Source: Parapristionchus giblindavisi (lineage: Eukaryota; Nematoda; Chromadorea; Rhabditida; Diplogasteridae). From it: a DNA stretch of 64,000 nt. The notes beneath the pieces are model-generated. The model was given only the letters and a program-made list of their open reading frames with translations, ran no database searches and was not told the origin of the DNA. The DNA is taken from assembly GCA_943737045.1 (NCBI GenBank), contig CALSFV010000253.1, forward strand, positions 186,001 to 250,000, read 5' to 3'. Every line of letters begins with the position of its first letter. Position 1 is the first letter of the stretch. Of the stretch, positions 54,688 to 64,000 are shown piece after piece. A program made the translations under genes and the position numbers.

Positions 54688-57600
54688 CTATAAAAAGATA
54701 ATAATATAATATCTGGAAAAAAAAACGAAAAAAAACGAACCGCAAATATAATCTTGATCTGCTTTGGACAAACCAGGATGACTTGAACTGCACACCCTAT
54801 CAATCCGTTCTTTAGCAGACCTAAAAATACAATATCTAGAAGCACATCACGATATACTGTCTAATCTTCATTGTCAAACATGATAGCAGAAAATGTGAGT
54901 TTTGAACGAAAAAAATGATCTAGCATGAACAAACGTTCAAAAAAGTGTTTCCTACGGAATATGAAAAATTAAGGAAGAGAATAATCATTTAAAAAAACTA
55001 AATCCTAGTAGAAATCTAATCTTTTTACTTGTTATATAATTTGTTTTTAATAACTAGTCTTCTACTGTACGTTTGACTAATGCACTGTTACATTTACCTT
55101 ACGTGCCTACGCCGTAACCCCCTCCGTCGCGTCGGACACGCGGCGGAGGGGGTTACGGCGTAGGCACGTAAGGTAAATGTAACAGTGCATAAATTTTTAG
55201 TAGGATTCAACAAAATTTGTATAGGGAAACTTGGCATGACCCACTTGGTAGCATCCTCTCCCTTCGCTTCACCTCTCTCTATTTCTTATCACTCATTCAT
55301 GTTGGAGTGTCACGGCTATCACGTGTTGGAGCGAATAATGTCTCAAACAAAATACCCTTTATTGTGCGTATAAAATGTACTTGCATAAGAAAATGACAAA
55401 TGGTGCTAACGAACGGAAGTCACAATCGAGAGGCGAGCGAGATTTAGCCTTCTACATCTCGCCCCGCCTCTCGATTGTCTCTCCGCTGCCTCTCTTTAAC
55501 CCTGCTGACCTTCGCCGGGCGCTATATTATATATAAAAGAGATCGGCATAGTTTCTGAACCATGCAAAACAAGAATGTCTCATGTGGGAGTGGTTGGCTA
55601 CTCTCGTTCCAAATAAACAAGTGTATTTTATACGGTCAATATCAAAATAATAAGCAATAACGTTGTAAAAAAGTACTGGAAAAAGAGCGAACAGCAAGAC
55701 AAACATCGTGACAAGATAGGAATAGATCAGATATCAATTAAAAATTTTCTCCAAAATATTGGACTCTTTATATTAGGTGAATTCATAAGTAACGCTCGTT
55801 TTTCGCGTTCCAAAAAAATTGTCACAAAAAGTTACAAAGCATGGAGAATTCTAGAAATATTGTCTATTCGTATCGGTCTCCTTCTGCCTTCTACCCGGCA
55901 GTTTGTGGATCCCTTCGCGATAAAAGGACTGGGGGAAATTCCGGAAATAGGTGCCGAGTACGGTATGGATAGTGGTTCGGTCTATAAAGCTTTACCCTTT
56001 GAGGAAGTGATGGACCGCCGCGAAGAGGTGACAACCATAGTCGGCAAAGTCGAGTGAGTATGGAGGGTTGGGGAGTACAGTTCAGTCATATCCCGTTAGC
56101 TCAGCCAGGGTCGTTTTATTGGTATGAGGTCTAGCGTTATCCTGTTGAAATTAGATTCGAGTGTCCTTCCCGCGTGATTGTTTAAGGTGGAGTCTTAGCT
56201 TCCGCAGCTGGAGAGTGTAGACATGTGTCGTGACAGTCGTACCCTCGGGGAGGAGTTCCCAGTACTCGACTCCCCGTGCCGAATACCAGATGCACAACAT
56301 CACTTTTTGGCGGTGAAAATCGGGTTTGGGGACAACTGCTGGCTATTCATGCTCACCGAACCACAGTCTCCTTGGCTCTTCGTAATCATAGAACATCCAC
56401 TTTTCATCGCCGGTTATAACGTTGACCAGCCAAACAAGCCGACGACGTAGAGTTAGAAAAGTCTTTGCCATGTCCAGTCGGCGATCCTTGTCGTAGTCGG
56501 CTAGGACGTGGGGTAGACATCTTCCCTATTTTCACTTATTTCCGAGAGTGTGAAGGCTATGTACCACAGTGCTCTGGCTGACCCCAAGTGCCATTGCAAC
56601 ATCACCGGTATCGGAATACGGATCACCCTCTACCTCTTGGAGCAATCGATCGAGAGCCACCTCCGGTACGCGACTGGGTTGGTCTTTATCTTCGAGGGAA
56701 AAGTCCTGTTTCTCGAATTTGACGACTCACTTTCTCAACGCTGTTACGTGAGGCACATGTGAGGGGTACACCTCTACTAGGCCATGTTGGAAGTCAGTTC
56801 GTTTCAAGCCCGAGAGGAAAAGGAATAAAATAACCTTGCGAATGAGAATTCCACCGGGGACGAAATTGTGCGGTTTTCTCGCCTGGATGACATGCGGGAA
56901 CTGAATCGAAAACAACCACAGGATATTCGAGGGACAGCCTATCTAATTCAAACATCATGGATGCTGGCAATAACAACAGAGCAAGAACGAGGCGACTGAA
57001 GTTGGGGCAAAAACTAGAATACGACCTACCTTTTCAATCCCTCCCGACGGTTCCGCTGTGTCGCCAACGTATAAGATGGGGTATTAAGTTGAACAAGGAA
57101 ATAAACAAAGCGGAAACGGAAAAATAACTTTAAAAAACACAATGAAAGAAAGACGATATGACAAAGAGTCAAATGTATAGGTACACTGTATGCAATAAAT
57201 CTAATGAAAATAAGCAATAATTCTTCTGCCTTTCTCTCTGCTGTGGGGTCGGTTTAGTTATTTTTCTTTCGTTTTTTTCCTCTCCACTCTCGACTACATT
57301 CGCCTATTCCATCAAGAGAAAAGGATCAAAAGTTGATTTTGGTCGTATTGTATTCATACAAGGAAAACGATCTCAAAATAGATTTCTACTAGGAATTAGA
57401 TATTAGAGACGCAAGATTTCTCTTTACTTAGGATGGAATATATTCGTACTTACTTTGCATCATCAGTAACAACTAGATCTTCAACTCCATCCTGTAAAAA
57501 TGAGACTGTATTGTGAATAATACGCAGATCAACTTTGTAATGTTGGGGTCGGAGGGGGGCGTCAAAACGTTTTTTCTATGATTTTTTTTTCAATTTCGAG

Positions 57601-60499
57601 AATTGCAGAATTAAAACTGTCCAAACAATACAAATTAAATTGCCGCCATCGTAGCGCCATTTTGCGAAAATTTTGGAGTTTGTTTAATTGGTGTATTTTC
57701 TATTTTTTCAGGGGGGAGAATTATACTAAGTTCGGAATTTGCGTGGTGGTGGTGTATGTAAAACTTTTATAATTTTACAATACAAGATAACGAATTCTTT
57801 ATATGAGGTCGTTTGCGTAAGAGTCGAGCAAGGGTTGACACAGGCCAAAATTTCGACACCCTCAAAACATGTGAATTGAGCGCATAAAAATCACTTGTTT
57901 TATTTGTAGAAGACTATTTCTATTTCTTGTTTTGCATGGTTCAGAAACTATGACGATGGTCATACGGGTTGTGAGAGGCAGCGGAGAGACAATCGAAAGG
58001 CGGGGCGAGATCTAGCCTTTGAGCTACTTCCGTTCTTTAGAGCACAGTGTCATTTTCTTATGCAAGTACATTTTATACGCACAATATAGGGGTTATCGAC
58101 CACGCTGATGAAGATGGGAATAGCCAGTTTGGACCCAGTGGTCCCACAACGCCTCGGCGGGATTACGGTTAAAACCCTTTTTCGAGCCAATCTCGGTCCA
58201 TGGTTGAGTTAGAGGGATGAAAATTGGGCCCTTTGGGAAGAATTCGATGGCGATGATGGCTGTCTACTTCATTTGTATTGAAATCATTCCAAAAATTCAG
58301 AAATTGCAACTTTTGATTGAGATGTTTGCGCCACTAGCGAGTACGACTGTTCGAAATGGCTAGACGAGAGGATTCCAACGATGTTTTTGAGCTCTTTTCT
58401 ACATTGACATTCTAATATTGTCTCGATATAGTGATCTGATGTGAAGGCAGTTACCACCGAAACATTTTTAACATGTCTTGTTAGAGGAGTCTCTCAATTC
58501 CGCAAGCTCTCTCACACTCTCGAGAATGGCGTAAACAACTACACATGATGAAGCAGATCACTATATCGAGGCAATATTAGAATGACAATTCAGAAAAGAG
58601 CTCAAAATACATCGTGGGAATCCTCTCGTCCAGCCGGATCGAACAGTCGTAGTCGCTAGTTGCTCAAACGTCTCCATCAAAAACAAGATGTGAACTTTTG
58701 GAAAATTTTCAAAACAAATGAGGTAGACAGCCTTCATCGTCATCGAATTATTCCCTAGGAGTCCAATTTTAATCTCACTAGCTCAACCATGGGCCGAGAA
58801 CTGCTTGAAAAAGTGATTTTAACATAATCCCGCCCAGGCGTTGCGGGACAACTGGGGAAAATTTGATTTTTTGATTTTGCAGATTTCATTTATTATAGTC
58901 GAATCTTACGCAAATGGCCTCGTATATAGGAATACAGCTTACTACATAACATCCAAAGGAGACTTCAGCTGACAAAAGAGAGGTTGTCTTCGTATGCAGT
59001 CCACACATATTTTCGCACGTGATAGTGGGCAAAGATCTTAGAGCTGTAACCGTTGCTCGCGCTATATCCATTCCCTTCTGCATGGAATTCGTGTTGACAA
59101 CAGAGGTCAGATCTATTGTTGTTGTTCCATTCAAGCAAGTGTGGGGCTCGGAGCGCCTGAAGAGAATTACCGAATCAAAATTGGTTTTTGATGTATGATA
59201 ATAATAATATTTTATCATTTCTTACAGAGAGGTTACTTATGGTGGGATAAAATAGAGAGATTTGAGCGTGAAATAAAATATGAAGAAATGTAGTATGCAC
59301 TGCAATTACTTGATCACAGTGACATTTTTCGTACGAAAGAACAAAACATGATTGGGTTGGGCTGACTCACAATACTATTTTCGAAAGAATTCCATAAAGG
59401 TACAATACGATTACTAATAAATGAGAGATAGTGAGAAGTGGATGATCGATATGTTCTAACAATAAGTTTCATATTATGGCCACGAGTACGGGTAATTGTG
59501 TTGGAAAAAAAGGAAATGATCAATCATCATTTCCTTAGCGTAGTGGTAAGACTTCTGACTAGATAGCGCATGGTCGTGGATTCGAATCCTATTGCCGAAC
59601 TTTCCTATTTTCAAAAAGCGCGCCTTTGCCTGCGATTGCAAGCATGATTCATTCCTCATTCTAGAAATCAATAAGCTGAATTAGCATTAAGAGAGTCTGT
59701 CTGAGGGAACTCACATATGAGATGACATAGCGAAAAATAATTTTTTCAGTTTGATGTGGAATAAAATAGTGCACTGCCAGGCGACCTCAGCCACACATAT
59801 GAGAAAGTTTGATTTTGTGTCTGAAGGTTACTGTAGGCGAAAATGTTCGGTAGGTCAAAAAACGAAGACAACCTCTTTTTTGTCAGCTGAAGTCTCCTTT
59901 GGATGTTATGAAGTGATAAAAAAAATTAAATTAAATTAAATTAACAAGGGAAGTCTTTTCTGTCTCACAATCAGTCAGTTGTCAGTGAGACTTTTGAATG
60001 AGAGTATTTTTCCTCGATAGGTATTGGTTAAATATGATGGGAGCCAACAAATTAGCTGATGCCGTGCACTTTCAGATTTTTTATAATTAATTTTAATTTT
60101 GTGAAAATTCAATTTTCAAGTGCGCATGCATTATTTTTGACGCCGCTAAGTTTTCACGGTTCTTTCAGGGACTCCTTATTTCATATACTGCTTGTAGCCT
60201 ACGTTTTGTGTTTTTTTCAACATTTTTTTTTAAATTACAAAATTAAAATTAATTATATAACCTCTGAAAGTGCATGGCAGCAGCTAATTTTTTGGCTCCT
60301 ATCATATTTTTCCTATACCTATCCAGGAAAATTACTCTTATTCAAAAGTCTCACCGAGACTAAAAAGACTTCCCTTGTAAGTTAAGCGCTCCTTTAGACG
60401 AATGTACATATCCATTCAAGGTAGCTCTTTGATAAAACAAACTTACGTCTCAGGTAAAATCGTGAATGCAATAAGGAGAATTAGAAAATGAGGAATCAT
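54688..60499 (-). CDS. Cysteine-rich family member G, exons spread over 5.8 kb
   Basis: Exon 1, 60499-60447 (53 nt), encodes MIPHFLILLIAFTILPE. Exon 2, 59156-58943, has PHTCLNGT, TITCENMC and a late FGCYV|GTAAGC. Exon 3, 57491-57454, is 38 nt and acidic (DGVEDLVVTDDA), with the family Cys lost. Exon 4, 54820-54688, starts at TTTTTAG|G, has RVCSSSHPG and DYICGS, then a Phe-rich end to TAG; the GGTTC|GTTTT site may be a donor instead. Junction phases agree with all relatives, giving 145 residues. It is the most diverged member: exon 4 lacks RCND and the number of cysteines is odd. Intron 1 holds a foldback and an inverted fragment of exon 2; intron 2 holds a foldback; intron 3 holds a dead mariner and a long hairpin. 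Transcription across this length is uncertain. Confidence 0.6.
55080..55190. repeat. 111-nt near-perfect hairpin, copy 2
   Basis: The 47-nt arms are exact complements (left ATGCACTGTTACATTTACC ... CCCCCTCCG; right the reverse). The 17-nt loop itself contains a CGCGT/ACGCG pair. Lies in intron 3 of gene G. Confidence 0.8.
55372..55590. repeat. Inverted repeat partner of 57925-58078
   Basis: Shares TGTACTTGCATAAGAAAATG, GCCCCGCCTCTCGATTG-type and CTGAACCATGCAAAACAAG blocks with the complement of 57925-58078. The pair flanks the mariner and exon 3 of gene G. Confidence 0.55.
55773..57010 (-). pseudogene. Mariner transposase relic, minus strand
   Basis: A TA-preceded TTAGGTGAATTCATAAG at 55772-55790 is one end; the opposite end was not found, so the element is truncated near 57010. 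Minus-strand pieces follow the mariner enzyme in order: KFEKQDFSLEDKDQPSR, then GVSQSTVVHSLHTLG, VITGDEKWMFYDYEEPRR, YWELLPEGTT, FQQDNARPHTNKTT and PPYSLDFADYG. The first two catalytic Asp positions (GDE, QQDN) are present. The third is seen as SLDFADYG instead of the usual SPDLAP. Stops and frameshifts occur throughout. It lies in intron 3 of gene G. Confidence 0.75.
57020..57920. other. Intron 2-3 region of gene G outside repeats
   Basis: Apart from exon 3 (57454-57491) no exon is seen. The frames at 57026-57217 and 57578-57772 are AT-rich and unsupported. Confidence 0.4.
58138..58850. mobile_element. Foldback in intron 2 of gene G
   Basis: Inverted arms: CCCACAACGCCT and CGGGATTA / TAATCCCGCCCAGGCGTTGCGGG, AGGCTGTCTACCT-type and CAACGATGT blocks, facing a centre near 58480-58540. 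No coding potential; the frame 58561-58743 is part of an arm. Confidence 0.6.
59516..59862 (+). repeat. Near-identical copy of 51640-51992
   Basis: About 345 nt match with only a few differences, covering a tRNA-like TTTAAAGG element end (59521-59593) and the left edge of the 1.8-kb palindrome's arm. The match stops at 'ggtaggtcaaaaaa'. Confidence 0.7.
59863..59915 (+). pseudogene. Inverted fragment of gene G exon 2
   Basis: Fifty-three nucleotides match the coding strand of gene G exon 2 (about 58938-58990, minus strand) with two differences, here on the plus strand. It is fused directly to the repeat on its left and lies inside intron 1 of gene G. In the gene G transcript it would therefore be antisense to exon 2. 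Confidence 0.75.
59943..60379. mobile_element. CAAGGG foldback in intron 1 of gene G
   Basis: Ends ACAAGGGAAGTCTTTT and AAAAGACTTCCCTTGT. The arms share AAAAGTCTCA, CTATACCTATCC-like and CTGAAAGTGCA blocks around an AT-rich centre near 60170. The frame at 60059-60385 is an arm product. Confidence 0.65.
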
Positions 60500-60675
60500 C
60501 TTGCAGTCTCACTGCAATGATCAGAATGTAAACTGAGAATAAAATGAATTTTGAGAGAAATAAAGAAATTGGAACATTTAAGGAGGCGAAGGGTATACTA
60601 ATGTCAGAGAAAAGGTTAGAAAATGATGATAAAACGATGACTAAACACTGATTCGGAAAGGAAATGGAAAGAAAA

Positions 60676-61081
60676 TTAACTGTATCGTGTTGACTTTTTG
60701 ATGTCGTTACAATACAATACAATACTTTTTTCCGCATATCGTGTAGAAGAGTACATCGGGGACAAGAGTTGGTTTGCTGGCAGCACTTTTTTTCTGTCCC
60801 TCAAGGAATTTTCTCCAGTCAAGAAACAGTCGAAATCCAAGTATGTGATTGACGTGAAAGCCGTAATAACGTAAAGTCCGGGTGCCCTCAAAGGGTCGGT
60901 ATTGGGTGCCGTGAATTGAAATGGCGCGTTCCTCAATTCGAGTATTTGGAAACAGACTCGCGAATAAGAATCGTACCTTTTGCGGGAAAATTAACAAAAA
61001 ATACCATATTGTATCCAAAAAACCAGTTTTTCGACGGAAAGAGTTAGAAGATGGCGTTTGCCTTTTGTCGAGAATCTTCAA
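60676..61081 (-). other. Unassigned open frame
   Basis: A 124-codon minus-strand frame (60707-61081) starting MKILDKRQTPSSNS, with a basic stretch and no cysteine pattern. The plus strand is also open for 61 codons over part of it. No splice-linked exon or recognisable domain was found, and it overlaps no identified repeat. It may be a real fragment or chance. Confidence 0.3.
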
Positions 61082-61423
61082 GATTAATTCATTTCGAGTC
61101 GATTAAAAAATACTCGCTGTAGGTCGAGTGAATAGATGGTGAGATGTAGCAATGTTTTTGAAAGCTACAATAGAAGTCAGAAATTGCTGAATAGGTGGGG
61201 ACAGATAGGCAATAACAAATCACTTCACAGATTTAAAAGTTTTGTTGAATACAGTTTTTTGCCTTCATTAGGACCGTACTTTCAATTGAAGTATATCTTT
61301 CATTCCTTTTTGCGTAACGATTTTGAATTCTGATGCATTATAAACAAACCGTACTATCTAACAATTTAAACACATCGTTACATATCAACAAATGGTTGCA
61401 TCGGAAAATTAGTCAATCCCTTC

Positions 61424-62415
61424 CTACAATACGAGAACTACAACAAAGAACGTGAGGAAGGTGAAGATTGAAGATGCGGATGTCGTCGTTGTCGTGGGTA
61501 CTGTAGTAGTGGTCACTGAAGACGATGTGTCGGATTCGGTTGAGACGGAGCTATCGGTATTGGTCGTCGGCACGGCTGGCACAGTACTACTGATCGTCTG
61601 CGAGGATCCGCCGTTCTGCTATTTAATTAATTGTCTTCCTGTGATATTCAGCCACAGTGACGGCAAAGAATTTTTAAGAAAATGACATTTTCTATAATGA
61701 TATATCGTGCATATATTGCATATATGTGCATATATTTAGATACGATATATCGGATAATGTGGATGACGCAGTGCTTACCGTTGTGCTTGATACGGAAGAA
61801 GGGGATGTTGGAGAAGATTCGGTGGGTACCGGGGTTGGGTCATCCTCAGGGACTCCTTGTCTCTGCAAAGCAATCAAAGCAGCATTATTGAGAGACAACA
61901 GTCACTATATTTTGAAATAATATGTAAAGATGAGCACAATTTTTAGGATTTAAAAAAAATATATATTGTTTTTAAAGTTTTGTTCAGCTTCCTGAAACTG
62001 TTGTGCTCATTTGTTAATTAGCGTAGTCAGTAAAACATTAGCAGTACGTCACATACCGTATATTGCTGAAGCAGCGGCTGTCTCTCCAACGAATATGGAA
62101 TAGGCGTGTCATACGATTCCTTGCGTAGGAAAGATCCGATCATTTGCAGAGCAGGGCCAGGTCTGTCCGTCGGGACCATGTGACCGGCTCCCTATAAGCA
62201 TGTAGTCAATACATATTTGGGCAATATCGGTTAATATTAGTCAATGTAATATAATATTTAGGCACGATTTAGCTATTATTTATTTGATATTTAGTTAATA
62301 TTAGTCAATATTAGTTAACCTTGACGGTCAGAAGCTCTAGTTGGAATCCATCCGTAGTGTACTTGGTCTGGTATCCAGCGATGACTCCTTGGTAGTGCCA
62401 TTCCGATCGATCACT
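61424..62415 (-). CDS. Serine carboxypeptidase (peptidase S10), C-terminal exons with Thr-rich tail
   Basis: Four exons join in phase 0: 62415-62320 (HYQGVIAGYQTKYTTDGF, then LELLTVK), 62191-62057 (GAGHMVPTDRPGPALQMI), 61862-61779 (RQGVPEDDPTPVPTESSP) and 61618-61424 to TAG. The GAGHMVPTDRPGPAL segment is the S10 signature around the catalytic His; the enzyme removes C-terminal residues from peptides in lysosomes or outside the cell. The catalytic Ser and Asp exons must lie upstream, beyond 64000. After the peptidase domain comes a linker of about 80 residues rich in Ser and Thr (TTTTVPTTTTTSASS), then a hydrophobic end (FTFLTFFVVVLVL). That tail suggests a GPI-anchor signal or terminal membrane helix, so the enzyme is probably tethered. 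The upstream intron appears to contain foldback copy 3. Confidence 0.88.
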
Positions 62416-62861
62416 CTATAAATGTAAATATGTTTTATTTTAAAAAAAAATTTTCTCGTATTCAGAACACAACACAGAAAAAAATAGAAATTTGTTAAAT
62501 CCTTAGTATATAAGTAGACTATACTTCACAAACACTAAAGTGATTCTCTAAAATTAATCACAATATGTAGGTTTAGGTAAACCGTTCAAGAAGCCTACTC
62601 ACATGGGAATGGTGTGAACTCACATTTCCCGATCTTCATGAAAGTTGCAGGGAATACTAACTCGAATACGCTGATTCCAAATCTGCATTAAAAACCTGCG
62701 AAATGTTTTTCTGATGCGAGTTATAGCCCGGAAAAGAGCGATTTTTTTAACTTTTCAAGCCATTTTCAGCTGATTTTTCAGCTTTTTCTCCATTCAATGT
62801 GAATTTTATCGCTCTTCTCTTCTCTTATATTCTCGCTCAAATCTTAACTGCAGCATTTTAA

Positions 62862-64000
62862 GAGGCCTGTTCCCTAAGACTCGATCATATTCGACCACCC
62901 CCGGACACGTGAGCTAGCAATGAGAACTGGGAGTCCATACTTGGGTGTTAGGAGTGCCTCCGGCCCTTATTACACAAAACGGCTGAAATTTCCTGTTTGT
63001 GCCCTCAGGCTATTAGAAAAAAATAATTTTTTTTTAAACTTTAAAAAATCATAATTTCTCAAATTGTTGAGATGAAGTCTAAATATCATCTGCGATGCGT
63101 CTAGAGTACACAGTGCTTGCTAATTCACTATTAGCATCGAATGTGCGTTGATTCCAAAACCACTTTTTTTACTCAAAATTTTGGTTTTTTCGGACAAATC
63201 ATCCCTTGTTAACCCTGCTAGGCGGAAATCGATCTTGGATTGCGCGTGTCGGAAAAAATCGGTCTGATCGTCTCCTGACTCAGACTCGTTGTTTCATAAT
63301 TTTTTGCTGCATTTTCAAAACGATTAGTGCAGAATTGTGGTCTGCTCAAAGTTTAGAGGTGAGTCGAGTAAAATGACACAAGAAGCCCATCACTTGGATC
63401 AACTTGAAAATTTCGATTTTCATGACCCGGGGGTCATGGTCCGAAAATTTCAAAATTTCTCAAGTTTGAAATGTTTTCATTTATGGGGCTCATTGTGAAG
63501 TACTAATGATGTGAATAATATTCAGCCAATGCTCAATGGCCGATCTCTCCTTTCAACCATTTTTCGAAAATTTTCATTATGATTGCGTGCGAAAAATCAG
63601 AATTGTGTTTGAATCAGTTTCCAACTTGCTTTCTGTAACTTTCTGACATAGTACTTTACAATGTACATAATCAATATGAGAATCGTTTAATTTCGAAAAT
63701 TCAAAAAATTTAATTTGGGTGCCTACTTTTTCGGAAAATTTCTGAAATATTGCAGTTTGTCGACTCGAATGTTGCGACAATGAGCAAATGACAATGACAA
63801 TGTGAAGTTTCATGATGAGTAAACATAGTAGAACTGAAATCCCGGCATTCGGCTCAATTTTGAAAAATCGATTTCCATGACCCCGGGGTCATGGAAAAAA
63901 AAATATGAATTTTCGAAAATCAACGATTTTCATATTGATTGTATACATTGTAAAGTACTATAACAAAATGTTATAGAAAGCAAGTTGGAAACTGATTCAA
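62862..64000. mobile_element. TTAA-flanked foldback element, copy 3 (runs off the window)
   Basis: TTAA at 62858-62861 precedes the GAGGCCTGTTCCC terminus, followed by the same arm as copies 1 and 2 ('cgaccacccccgg', 'gctagcaatgagaactgg', 'tgcgatgcgtcta'). The arm reaches the central GACCCCGGGGTC palindrome at about 63878-63890 and has just begun the return arm when the window ends. Compared with copy 1, the segment around 63210-63300 is replaced or diverged. Confidence 0.75.

Noticed and set aside
61452..61920. Plus-strand frames of 61-77 codons
   Set aside because: Shadows of the carboxypeptidase tail exons on the minus strand.
1..64000. CRISPR arrays, bacterial operons or ribosome binding sites
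   Set aside because: Intron signals, mariner, LINE and LTR elements mark the sequence as eukaryotic; no regularly spaced direct repeats were seen.

Overview
This window looks like repeat-rich nuclear DNA from a nematode, probably rhabditid; I cannot name the species. The evidence is AT-rich non-coding sequence, introns with TTTCAG-type acceptors and GTAAGT donors, mariner, maT-like Tc1, CR1-type LINE and hAT-like elements, and many foldback (near-palindromic) elements. Almost no gene is one open frame. I rebuilt genes from splice sites, codon phase and comparison of paralogues, so exon joins are predictions.

Layout. 0-4.2 kb: two tandem minus-strand paralogues of an unrecognised gene; the complete 3' part (2936-4031) ends in a short hydrophobic segment and a basic tail. 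5.1-10 kb: a TTAA-flanked foldback with three further elements stacked inside it. 10.35-13.2 kb: a dead maT-like transposon holding two foldbacks. 13.4-17.4 kb: small repeats, then the first member of a cysteine-rich gene family. 17.4-21.4 kb: a second TTAA foldback, split by a 5'-truncated CR1-like LINE. 22-32.7 kb: more family members on both strands, with a mariner and several foldbacks. 33-36 kb: a Gag-only LTR element. 36-49 kb: tandem plus-strand family members, one broken, with introns full of foldbacks. 51-54 kb: a 1.8-kb palindrome. 54.7-60.5 kb: one family member spread over 5.8 kb, with a dead mariner in intron 3. 61.4-62.4 kb: the 3' exons of a serine carboxypeptidase. 62.86 kb to the end: a third TTAA foldback, probably lying in a carboxypeptidase intron.

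The main gene-level result is a family of eight loci (minus: 15.5-17, 22.5-24, 27-28.6 and 54.7-60.5 kb; plus: 31.4-32.7, 39.2-41.9, 43.1-43.6 and 45.1-48.95 kb). It encodes small, apparently secreted cysteine-rich proteins. The six loci where exon 1 was found share a 53-nt signal-peptide exon with the same phase. Exon 2 carries Cys-X3-Cys (usually TGC) and a late Cys. Exon 3 is 41 nt in five of seven loci. Exon 4 begins with an RCND-type motif in all but one. Two loci (B and D) also share a fifth exon that shows synonymous divergence. The C-x-x-D-x-C-N signature recalls the Ly6/uPAR fold, but I cannot confirm that assignment.

The rest is mostly mobile DNA. Five groups stand out: TTAA-flanked foldbacks of about 4 kb, CAGGG-ended hAT-like foldbacks with 8-bp target duplications, CAAGGG/CCCTTG foldbacks, TTTAAAGG-ended elements carrying tRNA-like boxes, and a composite foldback whose loop holds what looks like a captured host exon.
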